A DNA stretch of 21,306 nt, from assembly GCF_001186125.1 (NCBI RefSeq), contig NW_014040305.1:33894-55199 (forward strand), written 5' to 3'. The position numbers and the translations under genes are program-made. The DNA comes from Sphaeroforma arctica JP610 (lineage: Eukaryota; Opisthokonta; Ichthyosporea; Ichthyophonida). Shown here one piece after another: positions 9,648 to 19,805 of this stretch (positions within the stretch are counted from its first letter, which is position 1; every line of letters starts with the position of its first letter). Under the pieces are notes generated by a model. It did no database searches. It was not told where the DNA came from and saw only the letters and a program-made list of their open reading frames with translations.

Positions 9648-11854
9648 ATGACTAAGAAGAAAATACACCTTCAAAGAAACGTAAGGCAGAACGTAAAAGG
9701 ATGAAGAAAGAAGCTGCTAGTGCCGCAGCAGCTACTGCTGCCGCTGCCGATGCGTTTAACCGCACCGTAGCCGAAGCACTTGTCTCTGGCAATAATAGTC
9801 CAGACAATGCTCCGGAGAAGGATGTAGTCACTCCGATTAAGGAAACTATTCTTGCAAAGAGGGCCCGAGGGCCAACGATTGCCTCAACTTCGGAGCTCGC
9901 ATTTTCGAAGCCAATAAGTGAGACAAGGGACACGTCTCAAGACGCCCCAACCAATTCTTCTGATGAAACTCTGAAAGAAAAGTCCCCAATTGTATGGGAT
10001 AAAGACGAATCTCAGAAGGTACCTACACCGGAACCAGACGAGGAGGCAAGCTCAAGTGGCAAACCCGAATCTACGTCCGAGACCACTGAGCCAACGCGCA
10101 TACGGAAGTTAACGACTGAAAACACTGATCTTAAGAATCAGTTAGCCGCCCTTATGAAAGGCATGACTGTTGAAAGGAAAGCACGCACAGCACTTACGCG
10201 AGCATGTTTCTCCGGGCACTACTGAAGCCCTACAGAAGTTGACAGAACGTCGATAACGCCCGAAAAGCGTAAGGGCCTGAGCACCAAACCTGTGACAGTA
10301 TACCCAGATGTGCTCAGCTATCTATACCTTACGAGGAACTACCACCGGAAGTCCAGGACCATTATTCGCCTGTACTTTCGCCCGGCCATGAGTCGCCTGT
10401 CCTTGAGGGTATTATAGACCCAGATGCAGGTAGAAACACTCCGCCACCTCTACCAAATTGGGGAAAACCTCGCCGTCGGGAACCAGTGAAAACTGGATAT
10501 GTCGTCCATACGGCGATACCACCCGAAATTATAAGGCCAACACCTATCCCGGGAACCGAGCACCGAAAAGCCTCGACCATGGACTTTACACGGGGTAATA
10601 AAAACCCTCGTAAACGTGTTAACGAAGTCGAATTTAATCGCTTCGACCGCACCGCTTTACACCAACCCGAAGAGGATTTCAACTCTGATGAGGTGATTGA
10701 ACTTAATAAATCGGTCGACGAGTACACACGTCAGATGGAAATCGCTCATAAAGAGCATCGCGACGCAGACGTATCGTATTATGCTAGTATAATAGCGATC
10801 AAGCAGAAGCGCATCGATCAACTACTTCAGGCCCGACGTGGACAAGACCTCCAGGATAACCAGAAATACAAGCGACAGATCAGTCGACTTAAGTCGAACT
10901 GGGATGCCAACAGTAAGCAAGTCGAGTTCATAAATAATCATGACCTCGCCACGTTAACCCATAAGCTAAATGCGTTTACGGTCATGCTGGAGACAAACGA
11001 TAACGCTCCCCAGCAGTGGATCTCTGCATTAATGCAGTCATTCGACCCTGCAGGAACAAGTTACTTGATCCTGCAGCGCCACCAACACGAGCTAGACGCC
11101 GGTCGTGACTGGCCAGCTGTGTGTTGGTTAGTCACATCCTTATTAAGCAAGGACATGCGCAGTCCATGACTGAGTTCAATTTTAACTGAACCAGTGGAGA
11201 ATATTCCTATTCAGAGCTACATTCTGAAACTTGATGCTGACCTCAAAAGTACAGATATAACAAAGGACAAGGCTCAGCGATGGTACGAGTTCCTGGTTAT
11301 GCATGTTTACTGTAAGAACATAGGGAACAACGACCGTGAAAGTTTGTACACCGAGTTGCGACGTAAGTACGCAACTGAGGCTCGAGACAAGGGACATGAA
11401 ACAAAGTTTTATTTATCCCGACTTACGTGGGAACAGTTTTATGTTACTGTATCCACCCTTTACCCCGCACACCGAGTAACCTCGAAGGGAAAGACGGTAA
11501 ATAAGAAACCGCGCGAGCTCCCTGATCAAGGATACCTCTCACGCCAGACGTCAGATGATAAGCCTCACCTGACTCGTCCTAACCAGACACGTGCTCGTGA
11601 CTCTACTCAGTCGACGCGACCCAATAAATGGGTACACGCGGAACCGAAGGACAAGGAACCTCCATATAAGGATATTAAGAAATGTGCCGACGCACAGTGT
11701 GGGTATGACATGTACCAATTGACCCCTAACGGTTATTGGAACAGAAAACATGCACCCAACTGTACACACTTCCTTACGAAGTGTGACAAGTGTGAGAATA
11801 CCAATGGCTATCACTGGCAAGTCTTGCGACAAGAAGCCCGACATTAAGCTGGAG
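9648..11854 (+). pseudogene. gag pseudogene of the LTR element
   Basis: Structural polyprotein gene, degraded. The frame from 9701 starts with a Lys/Arg-rich stretch and an Ala repeat, then an acidic Ser/Pro-rich region, up to 10225. An upstream ATG at 9648 is one base out of frame with it and may be the original start. The frame is broken between about 10200 and 10275 and resumes in another phase to 11847. It passes a helical, charged segment (10690-11000), a capsid-like segment (QQWISALMQSFDPAG) and a Cys/His cluster (11690-11815: CADAQCGY, CTHFLTKCDKC). A TGA at 11167-11169 interrupts it, and a phase change near 11815 leads to the protease frame. Assignment to gag rests on position, composition and the terminal zinc-binding cluster. 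The superfamily is uncertain. Confidence 0.62.
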
Positions 11855-11857
11855 TGA

Positions 11858-12120
11858 AAGTACTACCAGATACAATCGCAACAAAGAAAGTACAACAACT
11901 CTTTAGATGAACGTGTAATAATCCCTGTATATTTCAACGGAAATAAAGTCCTTGCATTGATTGATCCTGGTTCAGAAATTTCATATATATCCGACCACTT
12001 TACATTAATGAAAGACATTGAAAGGCGAACTCAAACCACCCACCTTCTTTTAGCAGATGATAAAACTTCTCAGTGTGATACCATGGCCACAGGTGTTTTA
12101 GGGGTTTTTAGTTATATATA
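11858..12120 (+). pseudogene. Truncated retroelement aspartic protease
   Basis: Frame open from just after a TGA (11855-11857) to a TAG at the LTR join. A strand-turn motif typical of retropepsins is visible, ALIDPGSEISYIS. It has Asp-Pro-Gly where the family usually has Asp-Ser-Gly or Asp-Thr-Gly, so the active-site loop is probably damaged. About 75 residues are left before the deletion junction at 12115. The gag-protease phase change near 11815 could be an original frameshift signal or simply decay. Confidence 0.6.
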
Positions 12121-12283
12121 GGCAATGTCTCAGCCTCACAATCCCTCAGAGTATTGCTCTTTTCACGAGGCATACCTAACGTTACTAAAAGACTCATTTC
12201 GTTTATTTACTCTTAAATTTTGATAACCTAAGCGTTTATTTACTGTAATGCGTTAATATCGCCTTAAGAGACCGAAACTTACA
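12115..12283 (+). repeat. 3' LTR, 5'-truncated
   Basis: Matches 9361-9535, starting at TATATAGGCAATGTCTCAGC and ending TTACA, with scattered substitutions and two small gaps. Everything left of it is protease coding sequence, so the first 560 bp or so of the LTR are missing. The shared TATATA at the join suggests template switching or microhomology repair. Confidence 0.85.
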
Positions 12284-12287
12284 ACAG
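12284..12287. repeat. Target-site duplication, right copy (ACAG)
   Basis: Directly follows the 3' LTR terminus and matches 8798-8801. Confidence 0.55.
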
Positions 12288-13771
12288 GAGGACACAGTGG
12301 GTGTTGTGACTCATCCGAGTGGTAAGAAGGTTAGATGTGGGCTCCCTGCAGAGGAAGCAGGGTAGAGACCACACCTATCTCTGCGGTAGGTGCGTCTTCC
12401 ATATAGTCCTGGCAGGATCCCAGCGAGGTGTTGTACCAGTCAGTACGGAAAGCGGAAGCCCAGCTGGGAGACGATGACAAGTTTCAGGCTTGGGGGTCGT
12501 TAGGAACTATGTACACGCGCAGTCAGAGTGCGAAGTCCCCGAAGCTAACTCGGAGACAGAGGAATTCGGCTAAGAGTGTTGACACGTTGCCTGCTCAGGA
12601 CGGCATGGATCTGGATGAACCTGAGGTTCAAGGACCTCCTAGTGTCGAGGTCGACACTAAGATGGAGAAGGATCTAGTGGATAAGCCCTTAGAAGACTTG
12701 AAACGAGATCGGCTTCAGTCGATGAAGCGTTCGGTCTTCGGGGTTGAGGTGGGGGGTACAATCGTGGATCGGATTATACGTTACACTCACGAGCTGTTTG
12801 CGCATGCGAGTGCCAAGCGGCTGGATCAGCTAGTGCGCATATTGTGGGATTGGAGTAGCGTGATGGAGATGTGTACTCATGTGCGGCAAAGTTGTGATGC
12901 CTGTCAGGCGTTGTCGGATGACCTGGGCAAGGAGAAGGGCTTGCAACAGCAGCCACCACGGCAGGAAGAAGCCATGCGAGAGATCAGCATGGATTTCATG
13001 GACTTTGACCTGGTCAACGGGCAGTCTAAGGTGCTACTGGCGGTGGACATGCAGACTCGCATGATGATCGCGAGGGTGTTTGGTCCTAACGTGGACGGCC
13101 CGTCGGTGGTCCATTTCATGGAAGAGCAAGTCTGAGCGTGGGGTTCATCGGCGCGGCTTGTGATGGATGTGGACAAGAAGTTCCAGAATGGGGATGTGAC
13201 GACGTTCTGTGAGCGTCGCAATATTGAATCGCACTGGATCACGGTGAATCGACATCAGAGCAATGGGCGACCAGAGACCCTCATCAGGACGATGAAGAAC
13301 TGGTTGCGCAGGGAGATAGAGGCTGCGGATAACTCTCCGCATTCGTGGTTGCACCTGGTTTATGAGATGGTGCGGATTTACAACGCTACGCGCAATTCTG
13401 TCACCGGTTTCTCGCCCTATTTCCACATGACTGGCAGAGATTTCAACGATCAGAAGCGACTAGAGTTGCAGGACAAGGTGTTATCCCTGCTCGAGTCGGA
13501 GAATGGGACGGAGGCGATGGTCCTCGATGCTGTTGCAGCAGTGCGGGACAGTCGTGCTCAGCTGGAGCAGCAGAGTCGCGCCAACATCAGGCGTGGAGTC
13601 GTGCATTTGTTGCCGGTCGGTTCGCAGGTGTGCTATCGGTTGCTGGGCGAGTTGCATGACCTGTCAGCGCGGTGGGGTGACCCAGCGAAGGTGGTGTCGG
13701 TACAAGCTTCACTTACTCATGTGGTGGAGGTGGCAAACGGCACTCATCGCAAGTTCTTCGGGCGGAATTAG
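12288..13771 (+). pseudogene. Ty3/gypsy-type integrase region (older pol remnant)
   Basis: C-terminal pol fragment, GC-rich compared with its neighbours. From 12428 one frame runs to 13771 with a single TGA inside it (13133-13135). The zinc-binding module is visible as THELFAHAS and, 30 residues on, SCDACQ (HHCC pattern). The RNase H-fold core follows: an Asp in ISMDFMDFD, an Asp in LVMDVDKKFQ after the TGA, and a Glu in SNGRPETLIR, consistent with the D,D-E triad. Further on are a WLH..YEMVRIYNATRNSVTGFSP-like segment and a terminal GPY/F-like module (VGSQVCYRLLG, ARWGDPAKV). Sequence from 12288 to 12427 is probably also pol but contains a TAG and a phase change. The element's own LTRs are not in the window. 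Confidence 0.8.
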
Positions 13772-13823
13772 AATCCCACATTGGAAAACTCACGAAGGAG
13801 TCGTACGCGAGAACGCCCATGCG

Positions 13824-14742
13824 TTATCGTCCAAATGGTCCCTTTGAGGTTTGGCGCATGTACCATTCGCCACTTTGTGATACCAAGAACGGGTACAAGC
13901 AGGCAATAAGATACTGTTTGCGGAGGACTAAGAATGCCCGTACGTGGTCCACTGCTATGAGTTCGGTCTGGGGCCGGTGGCAGATGTGGTGCAATCTTGC
14001 TGGTGTAAACCCAGTTCTGTCCCTGTAGTCGCTCTTCAGCAATGATGCCGACATTAATATTGTATTGTTGAACCCATATTTTACAATACAGTTGAGAAAT
14101 TTCAACTGTAAATCATTCAACCTCTCGCGATCTACTTTACTACACAACGTTGTTCTGCGCTCAATCTCAGCCAGAACATAACTAGCTTTATAGCTCTTGC
14201 GTACAAATACGTCAGCAATGCCGGTTTTCCATTTCGTGTCCATTATGATTTTATCACATCCCAATACTATATAATCGGAATCATAGGCTAGGATATAATC
14301 AATATGTTTTTGGATTTGTAAAGTTAAAAGCTGCTGTTTCGCCTCCATAGGACTTACCATATAGTCAATGTCTCTATCCTGACATAGCAATATAATCATC
14401 TCTGCCACCACCAAATTAAAGTATCCCATCCCTCGTCGTATCCGGGGGTCTTCTTCTTATTCTTTATGTGCTTTCTAATCGTCTCCATCGCCCGCTCACG
14501 ATCAGAAGCACGTTTATCATTAAACCCTAAGCCATAAGACTGCAACCGTTGAAACGACGCCCATATATCTAATAGTAGCGGTTGGTACAGTTGTTTTCAA
14601 GCACTATCTCAATAGCATGTGCCCACATGAAACTATAAGCGATGAAGCTAGCGTCAATACCTAAGACCCCTCCGACAATGTGACTAAAAGGGGTCTTTAC
14701 TAACATTGGTCGGCATAGACCAAATAAACCAGTATCACCAAT
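13824..14742 (-). pseudogene. XPG-family nuclease, EXO1/FEN1-like, broken
   Basis: Flap/exonuclease core in three reading-frame segments on the minus strand. The N domain (14742-14573) reads IGDTGLFGLCRPM and GGVLGIDASF, matching the MGI.GL..L and .GID.. pattern, but the expected ATG is ATT. A middle segment (about 14585-14450: LDIWASFQRLQSYG, DKRASDRERAMETI) corresponds to the arch/linker. The I domain (14429-13827) reads SPMEAKQQL and ILAYDSDYIVLGC, then LLKSDYRDRTGFTPARL, equivalent to PYEADAQL, ITEDSDLL and the GCDY helix-hairpin-helix entry. The second acid of the EA[DE]A motif is Lys here. Phase changes lie near 14580 and 14450, the latter by an AAG run. It is non-functional as it stands. 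It could be a retired host paralogue or a transposon-borne nuclease (see findings). Confidence 0.7.
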
Positions 14743-14751
14743 GTTACTAAA

Positions 14752-15135
14752 CTAGATTTCCTCGCTCTCGTCTGATTCTATTTCGTAATTATTTGTGCTC
14801 GTGTGCTCCACGATACTACATGATCTTGATAATGACTCGCGCTTGCTTCCGCTCAAATTATCCTCACGTATACTTCCTGTATTGGTGTCTGAAAAATCCA
14901 ACCTCTGTTTGACTGATCTACTATTGCAATCGATTTGTATATATTTTTTTCTACTTATATCTGACACTCCTTGATCGTCGTAAAATCCTGTTTGTAGACG
15001 GCGCTTGTGATTTCAAGTAAAACCAAAACATGCCGGTTCACGATGAATCGTGGCAAAGCAACAGCCCAGTTTTCGGCCCTCAAACCGATTAGTCTCTCCG
15101 GGTCTCAGTGTCACCGCTTTATTCGTACACCCTAA
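14752..15135 (-). pseudogene. Unrecognised Ser-rich/acidic ORF with one internal TGA
   Basis: Open minus-strand frame from 15135 to a TAG at 14752-14754, interrupted once by TGA at 15013-15015. The upstream half is Cys/Arg-rich (RKLGCCFATIHREPACFGF, then NHKRRLQTGFYDD). The downstream half is rich in Ser and charged residues and ends ESDESEEI, which looks like a natural acidic C-terminus. No ATG start is visible. A possible splice acceptor (GATTAG) lies at its left end on the minus strand. It sits ten bases upstream of the nuclease remnant and could be the tail of a preceding gene or a lost N-terminal extension. I do not recognise the family. Confidence 0.4.
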
Positions 15136-16101
15136 TCAACACCACGGCCAACACGGTGCTTGCCACTTCTCTTCACATAGCATGCACAATCTTGTTTCAG
15201 CTTTGGGTACGATAGTCGTTTAGCACTTGGTGCAACTAGAGCCGTCTGTGCACCACTTGGATAGTGTTCTAGACATCTAAGCAAATATTATGAGCGCTGT
15301 GGTGTGTGTATATGTGAAATATAATGCCTACATGTGTGTGATCTAAGGATAAGTATTACACCAAAAATTGTAAGTTAATTTACAGTAAGATCTTGGTACA
15401 ATCACTTTGGGTTGTTTGGGTTTTTACTATCTATACCGGTTCGGTACTTACATGTGTATTTTAAAATTTAGTGCCATATGTATGTATTTACTACATATTT
15501 TTCTTTCTCAGTGACCTATTATGGAAAGTGGATACGGTGTTAAAAACAAACAAATAAATAAATATTTACAAGATTTTTTGTAAATGTAATTTACTTTGTA
15601 AATGTAATTTACTTTGTAAATATGTCCTCAACTCCGAGTCTCAGTCCTCAGTCCTTACTCCACACCCTTTGTTTTATTGTTTTGATATTTTTTTAACACC
15701 CTATCCACCGACTAAGGGGATAAATAGACCAAAATATAAAGAAACAGATCCAAAACACTAAATACGGCAATGACCCTATTCCCAATTTTTCTTTTCGTAT
15801 ACTTTCATTAGGCATTTCCAAAACGCTACGAAAAACCCACAAGTTGATAGCACCTCTAGATCAGAAGATAACTCTGCGTGAAGCACACCATGTCGAAAAG
15901 TACCAAAAGGCGATAATATGATCCCCAGCAGGGTTTACCAGGTATATCCTTCACATTTTTGACTTTGTATATGTATATGGAGTGTTTACTCCATATATCA
16001 TCGTTATTACACGAGGTATTGTATGCATGCAGGAATGCATGAATGCATGTATACATGTGTTTATTCAGAAATTGTGATATTCTCACGCTATAGTGTATTG
16101 C
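15136..16101. other. Gap between the minus-strand ORFs, with hairpin-forming repeats
   Basis: No gene recognised. Contains two and a half tandem 18-bp units TTTGTAAATGTAATTTAC at 15577-15621, each with an internal inverted repeat (GTAAAT/ATTTAC). A cluster of TGCATGCA and ATGCAT palindromes lies at about 16020-16060. The open frames at 15856-16086 (-) and 16093-16470 (+) have no protein character. Confidence 0.6.
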
Positions 16102-17688
16102 TCACATAATTGCTTGTTTATCCTGACTCTTCAACTTAGTCTTCTGATAGCTCACTTTCTTCTTGACCTGATCGAACGATGGGAAATCGACCGGGAACAA
16201 ACCATCTCTTTCATACCTTTGTTGCAGACTATCATACACCATGTCATATTTCACCTCTCTGTTTGCTGTAACAGTATCGACAATAAATGGAATATATGCT
16301 GCTGGGAATTTCACGATACGTGCTCTTTGTGTAGGTACTGCTGTACTCTGTATAGTTGGACCTTCACCACAAGCTACAGCAGTCGAAACTCTTCTAACCT
16401 CTCCAGCTTGACGCTTTTCTTCTGCTTTTCGCCTTGTCTCAGCTGCTTTCTTTTCTTGCATCAATGTTGAGATCAATACACGTATTTCATTTTCTCCAGT
16501 CAATGAACAGCAACCTGGATGCCGAAGCTGGTCTAACATGACTCCCGGTTGCATTTTGCGAGCTGAGTCAGCTTCTCCGCGTTCGAAGTATGCACGTATA
16601 TCAGGATCAAATTTAGCAATGAATGTTGTCCCGTATTGTTTGCCGTGTGGTCGACGAGGTGCCCATCCTCTTGGCAGTCTCATAGTTTGTACAACATCCT
16701 CAGAAAGGTTAAATTCAAGGAATACCGACGAACCATCACGTATTATGACTTCGTGTGTGTTAATGAGGTAACTAGCGCGACGGACACTTGTCGCAACTAA
16801 ATATATTCTACGTACACATATATCGGCAGCTACCTTCGCATTGCGTTTCTTACGATTCTTTGAACGTGGGCCAACAATACTGGCAATAGTAGATGCCTTC
16901 ACTACACATGTGCCAGTGATGCACTTCTCATCATCTTGTATTGAACCGTATCGATTATAACCTTCTGGTGCAAAAGCCTCACTTTCTTCATCTGCCGCTT
17001 CGTAATCATTCAACTCTCTTTGAACATCGTCTTCTATTTGATCGATCGGCACGTCATCACGGCTTAGTGTATCTCGATCATCTCTGTTAGTAGTATCGAT
17101 ATCAAAATCTGCTTCATCTTCTGGAGCATCGTCATCTTGTACATCATCATCTACATGCTCGGAGTCGTGCTTATCGGATCCGTCCAGTTGTATCTCCTCG
17201 CTAGTCTTAGTATCACTAACGTTCATATCGTTGATGGTGGTGTTGCGCGAATTGTTATCTTGCAAAACAGCTTGCGCTACTGTTACTTTGTTCGTTGCAA
17301 AATTCACCGTGAATTCCATCCCACTACCTATGTTGGAATATGTAAACGCTTTAAACGTTATCACGGCCCCACTATCAAGTACTTTCGCCAGATCATATCG
17401 GTCGTTACCGGATAGCGAACACTCTACATTTGTATAAATGATATCGTTTACACGTCCAAAATACTTCATACACTGTGTAACCAACCTCTTGACTTTCTCC
17501 TGGTAAATTTCTTCTAGGTCCCTGTCAATCCTGGCGAGTTGCACAATCGAATTCTGGATACCATTGTTCCAGGCAAGTGCAGTGCTGAGGCCTTTCGGTG
17601 TAGCTATTTTCTTTATCAGATTTCGTTGTGACGCCCTTATGAAGTTCATGTAATGGGATGTTCCCCTTGCGAAGTGAGCATCGATCAG

Positions 17689-17833
17689 CTACAAAAGTAT
17701 TCATAATGGAACGACAATATGCACGCATTTACTATATTTGTTAAAGAACACATATCAGTATGGACCGTGCAAAGTATTAAATCAAATCTATATATACAGC
17801 ATTGCTAAGAATAGTCGCTATATCTTTACGTAC
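17689..17833 (-). other. Intron in the transposase gene
   Basis: On the minus strand it opens GTACGTAAAG and closes TTTTGTAG, joining QDGKG to LIDAHFARGTSHY in phase 0. Reading through it instead gives a stop after VYIDLI, so splicing is the better model. Confidence 0.75.
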
Positions 17834-18117
17834 CCCTTTACCGTCCTGTGTTTTGGTATGAATGTACCGCACGACCTGTATATTTAGAACTAAATTCAAC
17901 AGCGGCAACAAAAGAAGAAGCTCCTTAGATTGGTAGCATCCCGCATTATCCGAGGAAAGTATCGTAGTCTCTATAGCCGGGACTTCCTTCTTCAACTGCC
18001 GCAAGTAAGTTTCTACCAAGCCCGCTATAGCATACCCGTCTTGTTTACCCCCTTTCTCCAGTATCTGATCGCCATAAACAATATGACGCACTGCGCCCGA
18101 TATGTCGATGGGTTCTC

Positions 18118-18220
18118 CTGTGTGGTTCATTTAAGATAGAAATATTTCAATAAATAAAGTGTATGAGTGATTATATACGTCATTGTCTAATGAGCGTATC
18201 AGATACGAGTAAACACATAC
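18118..18220 (-). other. Intron in the transposase gene
   Basis: On the minus strand it opens GTATGTG and closes CACACAG. It links ..EIDINT to GEPIDISG with phase kept. The TGA upstream is not removed by it. Confidence 0.7.
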
Positions 18221-19671
18221 CTGTATTTATGTCGATCTCAACCCATTCTGTGTATCCAAAATATTGTGTCATTCATCCATGCCAGTTAAATCCCCTTTTT
18301 CCGAAGTGGTCGATTGTGGTGAATGATTCCGAGCTTCCTTTATTTCGAACACACCGTTCTTCCATCCCCTTCAGTATATCATTTATCGCATTTTGTTGAT
18401 TTTTGACACGTACACGGTGGCCCATGTATATGCGCAGTTTCTCGAAGCATCTTCTCGCACTGAAAAAGGTTTTGTTGTAGCAAACTGTACAATGCTCTGA
18501 AGTTGAGAATACATGTATTCGATGAAATCACATCCATTACACTTTTGTTGACCACAGCCACTTTTATCATTAGTAGGCTGTTCTAATGCAAATTTAATCC
18601 CATGGGTGCTGCAGTCGTCCTCCAATTCCACATGCTTATCGTACTGTTGTTTCAAGAATGTTTTCATCAACTCGAGATGTGTAGTGAGGTGTTTCTTCTT
18701 TGAAATATCGATACAGAAGTCGTTGATAAATACTTGTAGTTGCACAATAACGTCGTTGACTAAAGTACCAGTTACGTAGTCGACGGCAGTTAATAGTTTC
18801 TCGTCTTTACTTGTCAAAGCTGCAAGGACACGGTAGAAACTACCGCGGGATAGCTGTTTCTCTATCAGATGTGTAGCAGTGTATCGGTCATATATTACAT
18901 TCGATGGCAGTTTACGAGTAAGTGAAGGAAGAATGCAAGTTTCATCTTCCGACAATTTAACTCTTTTCTTACCCCACGAGAGAGTTCCAACAATCTCCTC
19001 AGCTAGAACGAAGGAGATCGCATTGTTCAGCGCTACTTCGTCAAATCTCGAACGACTAAACACAGGTTTCACGATTGCTTCGCCTCGAGAGAGAGTTTTC
19101 ATATCAGCATATGACTGTTGCACTCTCGCCCCAGCTAAAGTAAATAAACCCGCCGCCTTCATATCCTTTCGCGCTTTGACCGACATTCCCTCAACCATCA
19201 TTGCTCGCGCAATACGCTTTTGTATACTGCCTTTAGGAGCAGCATTATACACTTATATACAGTATTGGCTAGATTTGCGATAGATTTCTCATCAACAGAC
19301 TGTGCATCGTTGGTTCGTTTCGCCGTGTTTACAGGCCCGCTAATGGCGCTAGCTGCTTCCTTCAGACGTGCATTAGGATTTGCAGGATATATTATTTCGC
19401 ATAATGCAACAGCTCCACTCACAATGCTTTTCGTCATACAATTCCAACTAACAGGGTTGCTTTCCTTTATATCGGTGTTTCTTTCCCGTACTGTTGCTGA
19501 TGGTAGATTACGCTTCGTGCTATTTGTCCGGCCAAACACCTTCAAAATATAGAGTACAGAAACCAATCGGGAGATTCTCCCGATTTGAAGTGGCTCATTG
19601 TTCGGTTCCTGAACACTTGATTCTTGACTCTGCTCACTAACAGTAATTTTCGCTCGTTTCGCCGCCGATCT

Positions 19672-19805
19672 GTTTGAAGTACGTACAGTGGGTTGTTGTG
19701 CACGCACTACCTTCTCACCACTTACCGGTCGGCCCCTCTTTCGATTTAGGCTAGCTAGTGTCTGAACCCCATTGCATACACATACGCAACGCGAGCATTG
19801 CAGGC
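19672..19805 (-). repeat. 134-bp module, copy A (inside the transposase 5' exon)
   Basis: Encodes most of the cysteine cluster and the AT-hook region of the transposase on the minus strand. A nearly identical copy lies at 20160-20294. Confidence 0.9.

Larger units (their letters stand above)
8802..12283 (+). mobile_element. LTR retrotransposon, internally deleted and decayed
   Basis: Order: 5' LTR (8802-9535), gag (from about 9648), start of protease (to about 12114), truncated 3' LTR (12115-12283). The LTR pair is established by a shared block of about 170 bp (9361-9535 against 12115-12283) that ends at the same TTACA. The left edge is inferred from the inverted terminus TGTAA/TTACA and the ACAG duplication. 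Reverse transcriptase, RNase H and integrase are absent: the protease frame runs straight into the LTR at a shared TATATA. Gag carries several frame breaks and stops. The LTR copies differ by roughly a dozen substitutions and small gaps by eye, so the insertion is old. The element could only have moved with proteins supplied from elsewhere. Confidence 0.75.

Noticed and set aside
12428-13135. Reading the integrase as two separate genes split at 13133
   Set aside because: Both halves are in the same frame and together give the ordered D, D and E motifs; a single nonsense codon is simpler.
15039-15052. CACGAT..ATCGTG inverted repeat
   Set aside because: Lies inside an open frame (14752-15135) and is only 6 bp; no need for a structural role.
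16093-16470. 125-codon plus-strand frame rich in Ser, Leu and Cys
   Set aside because: Antisense shadow of the transposase C-terminal exon.
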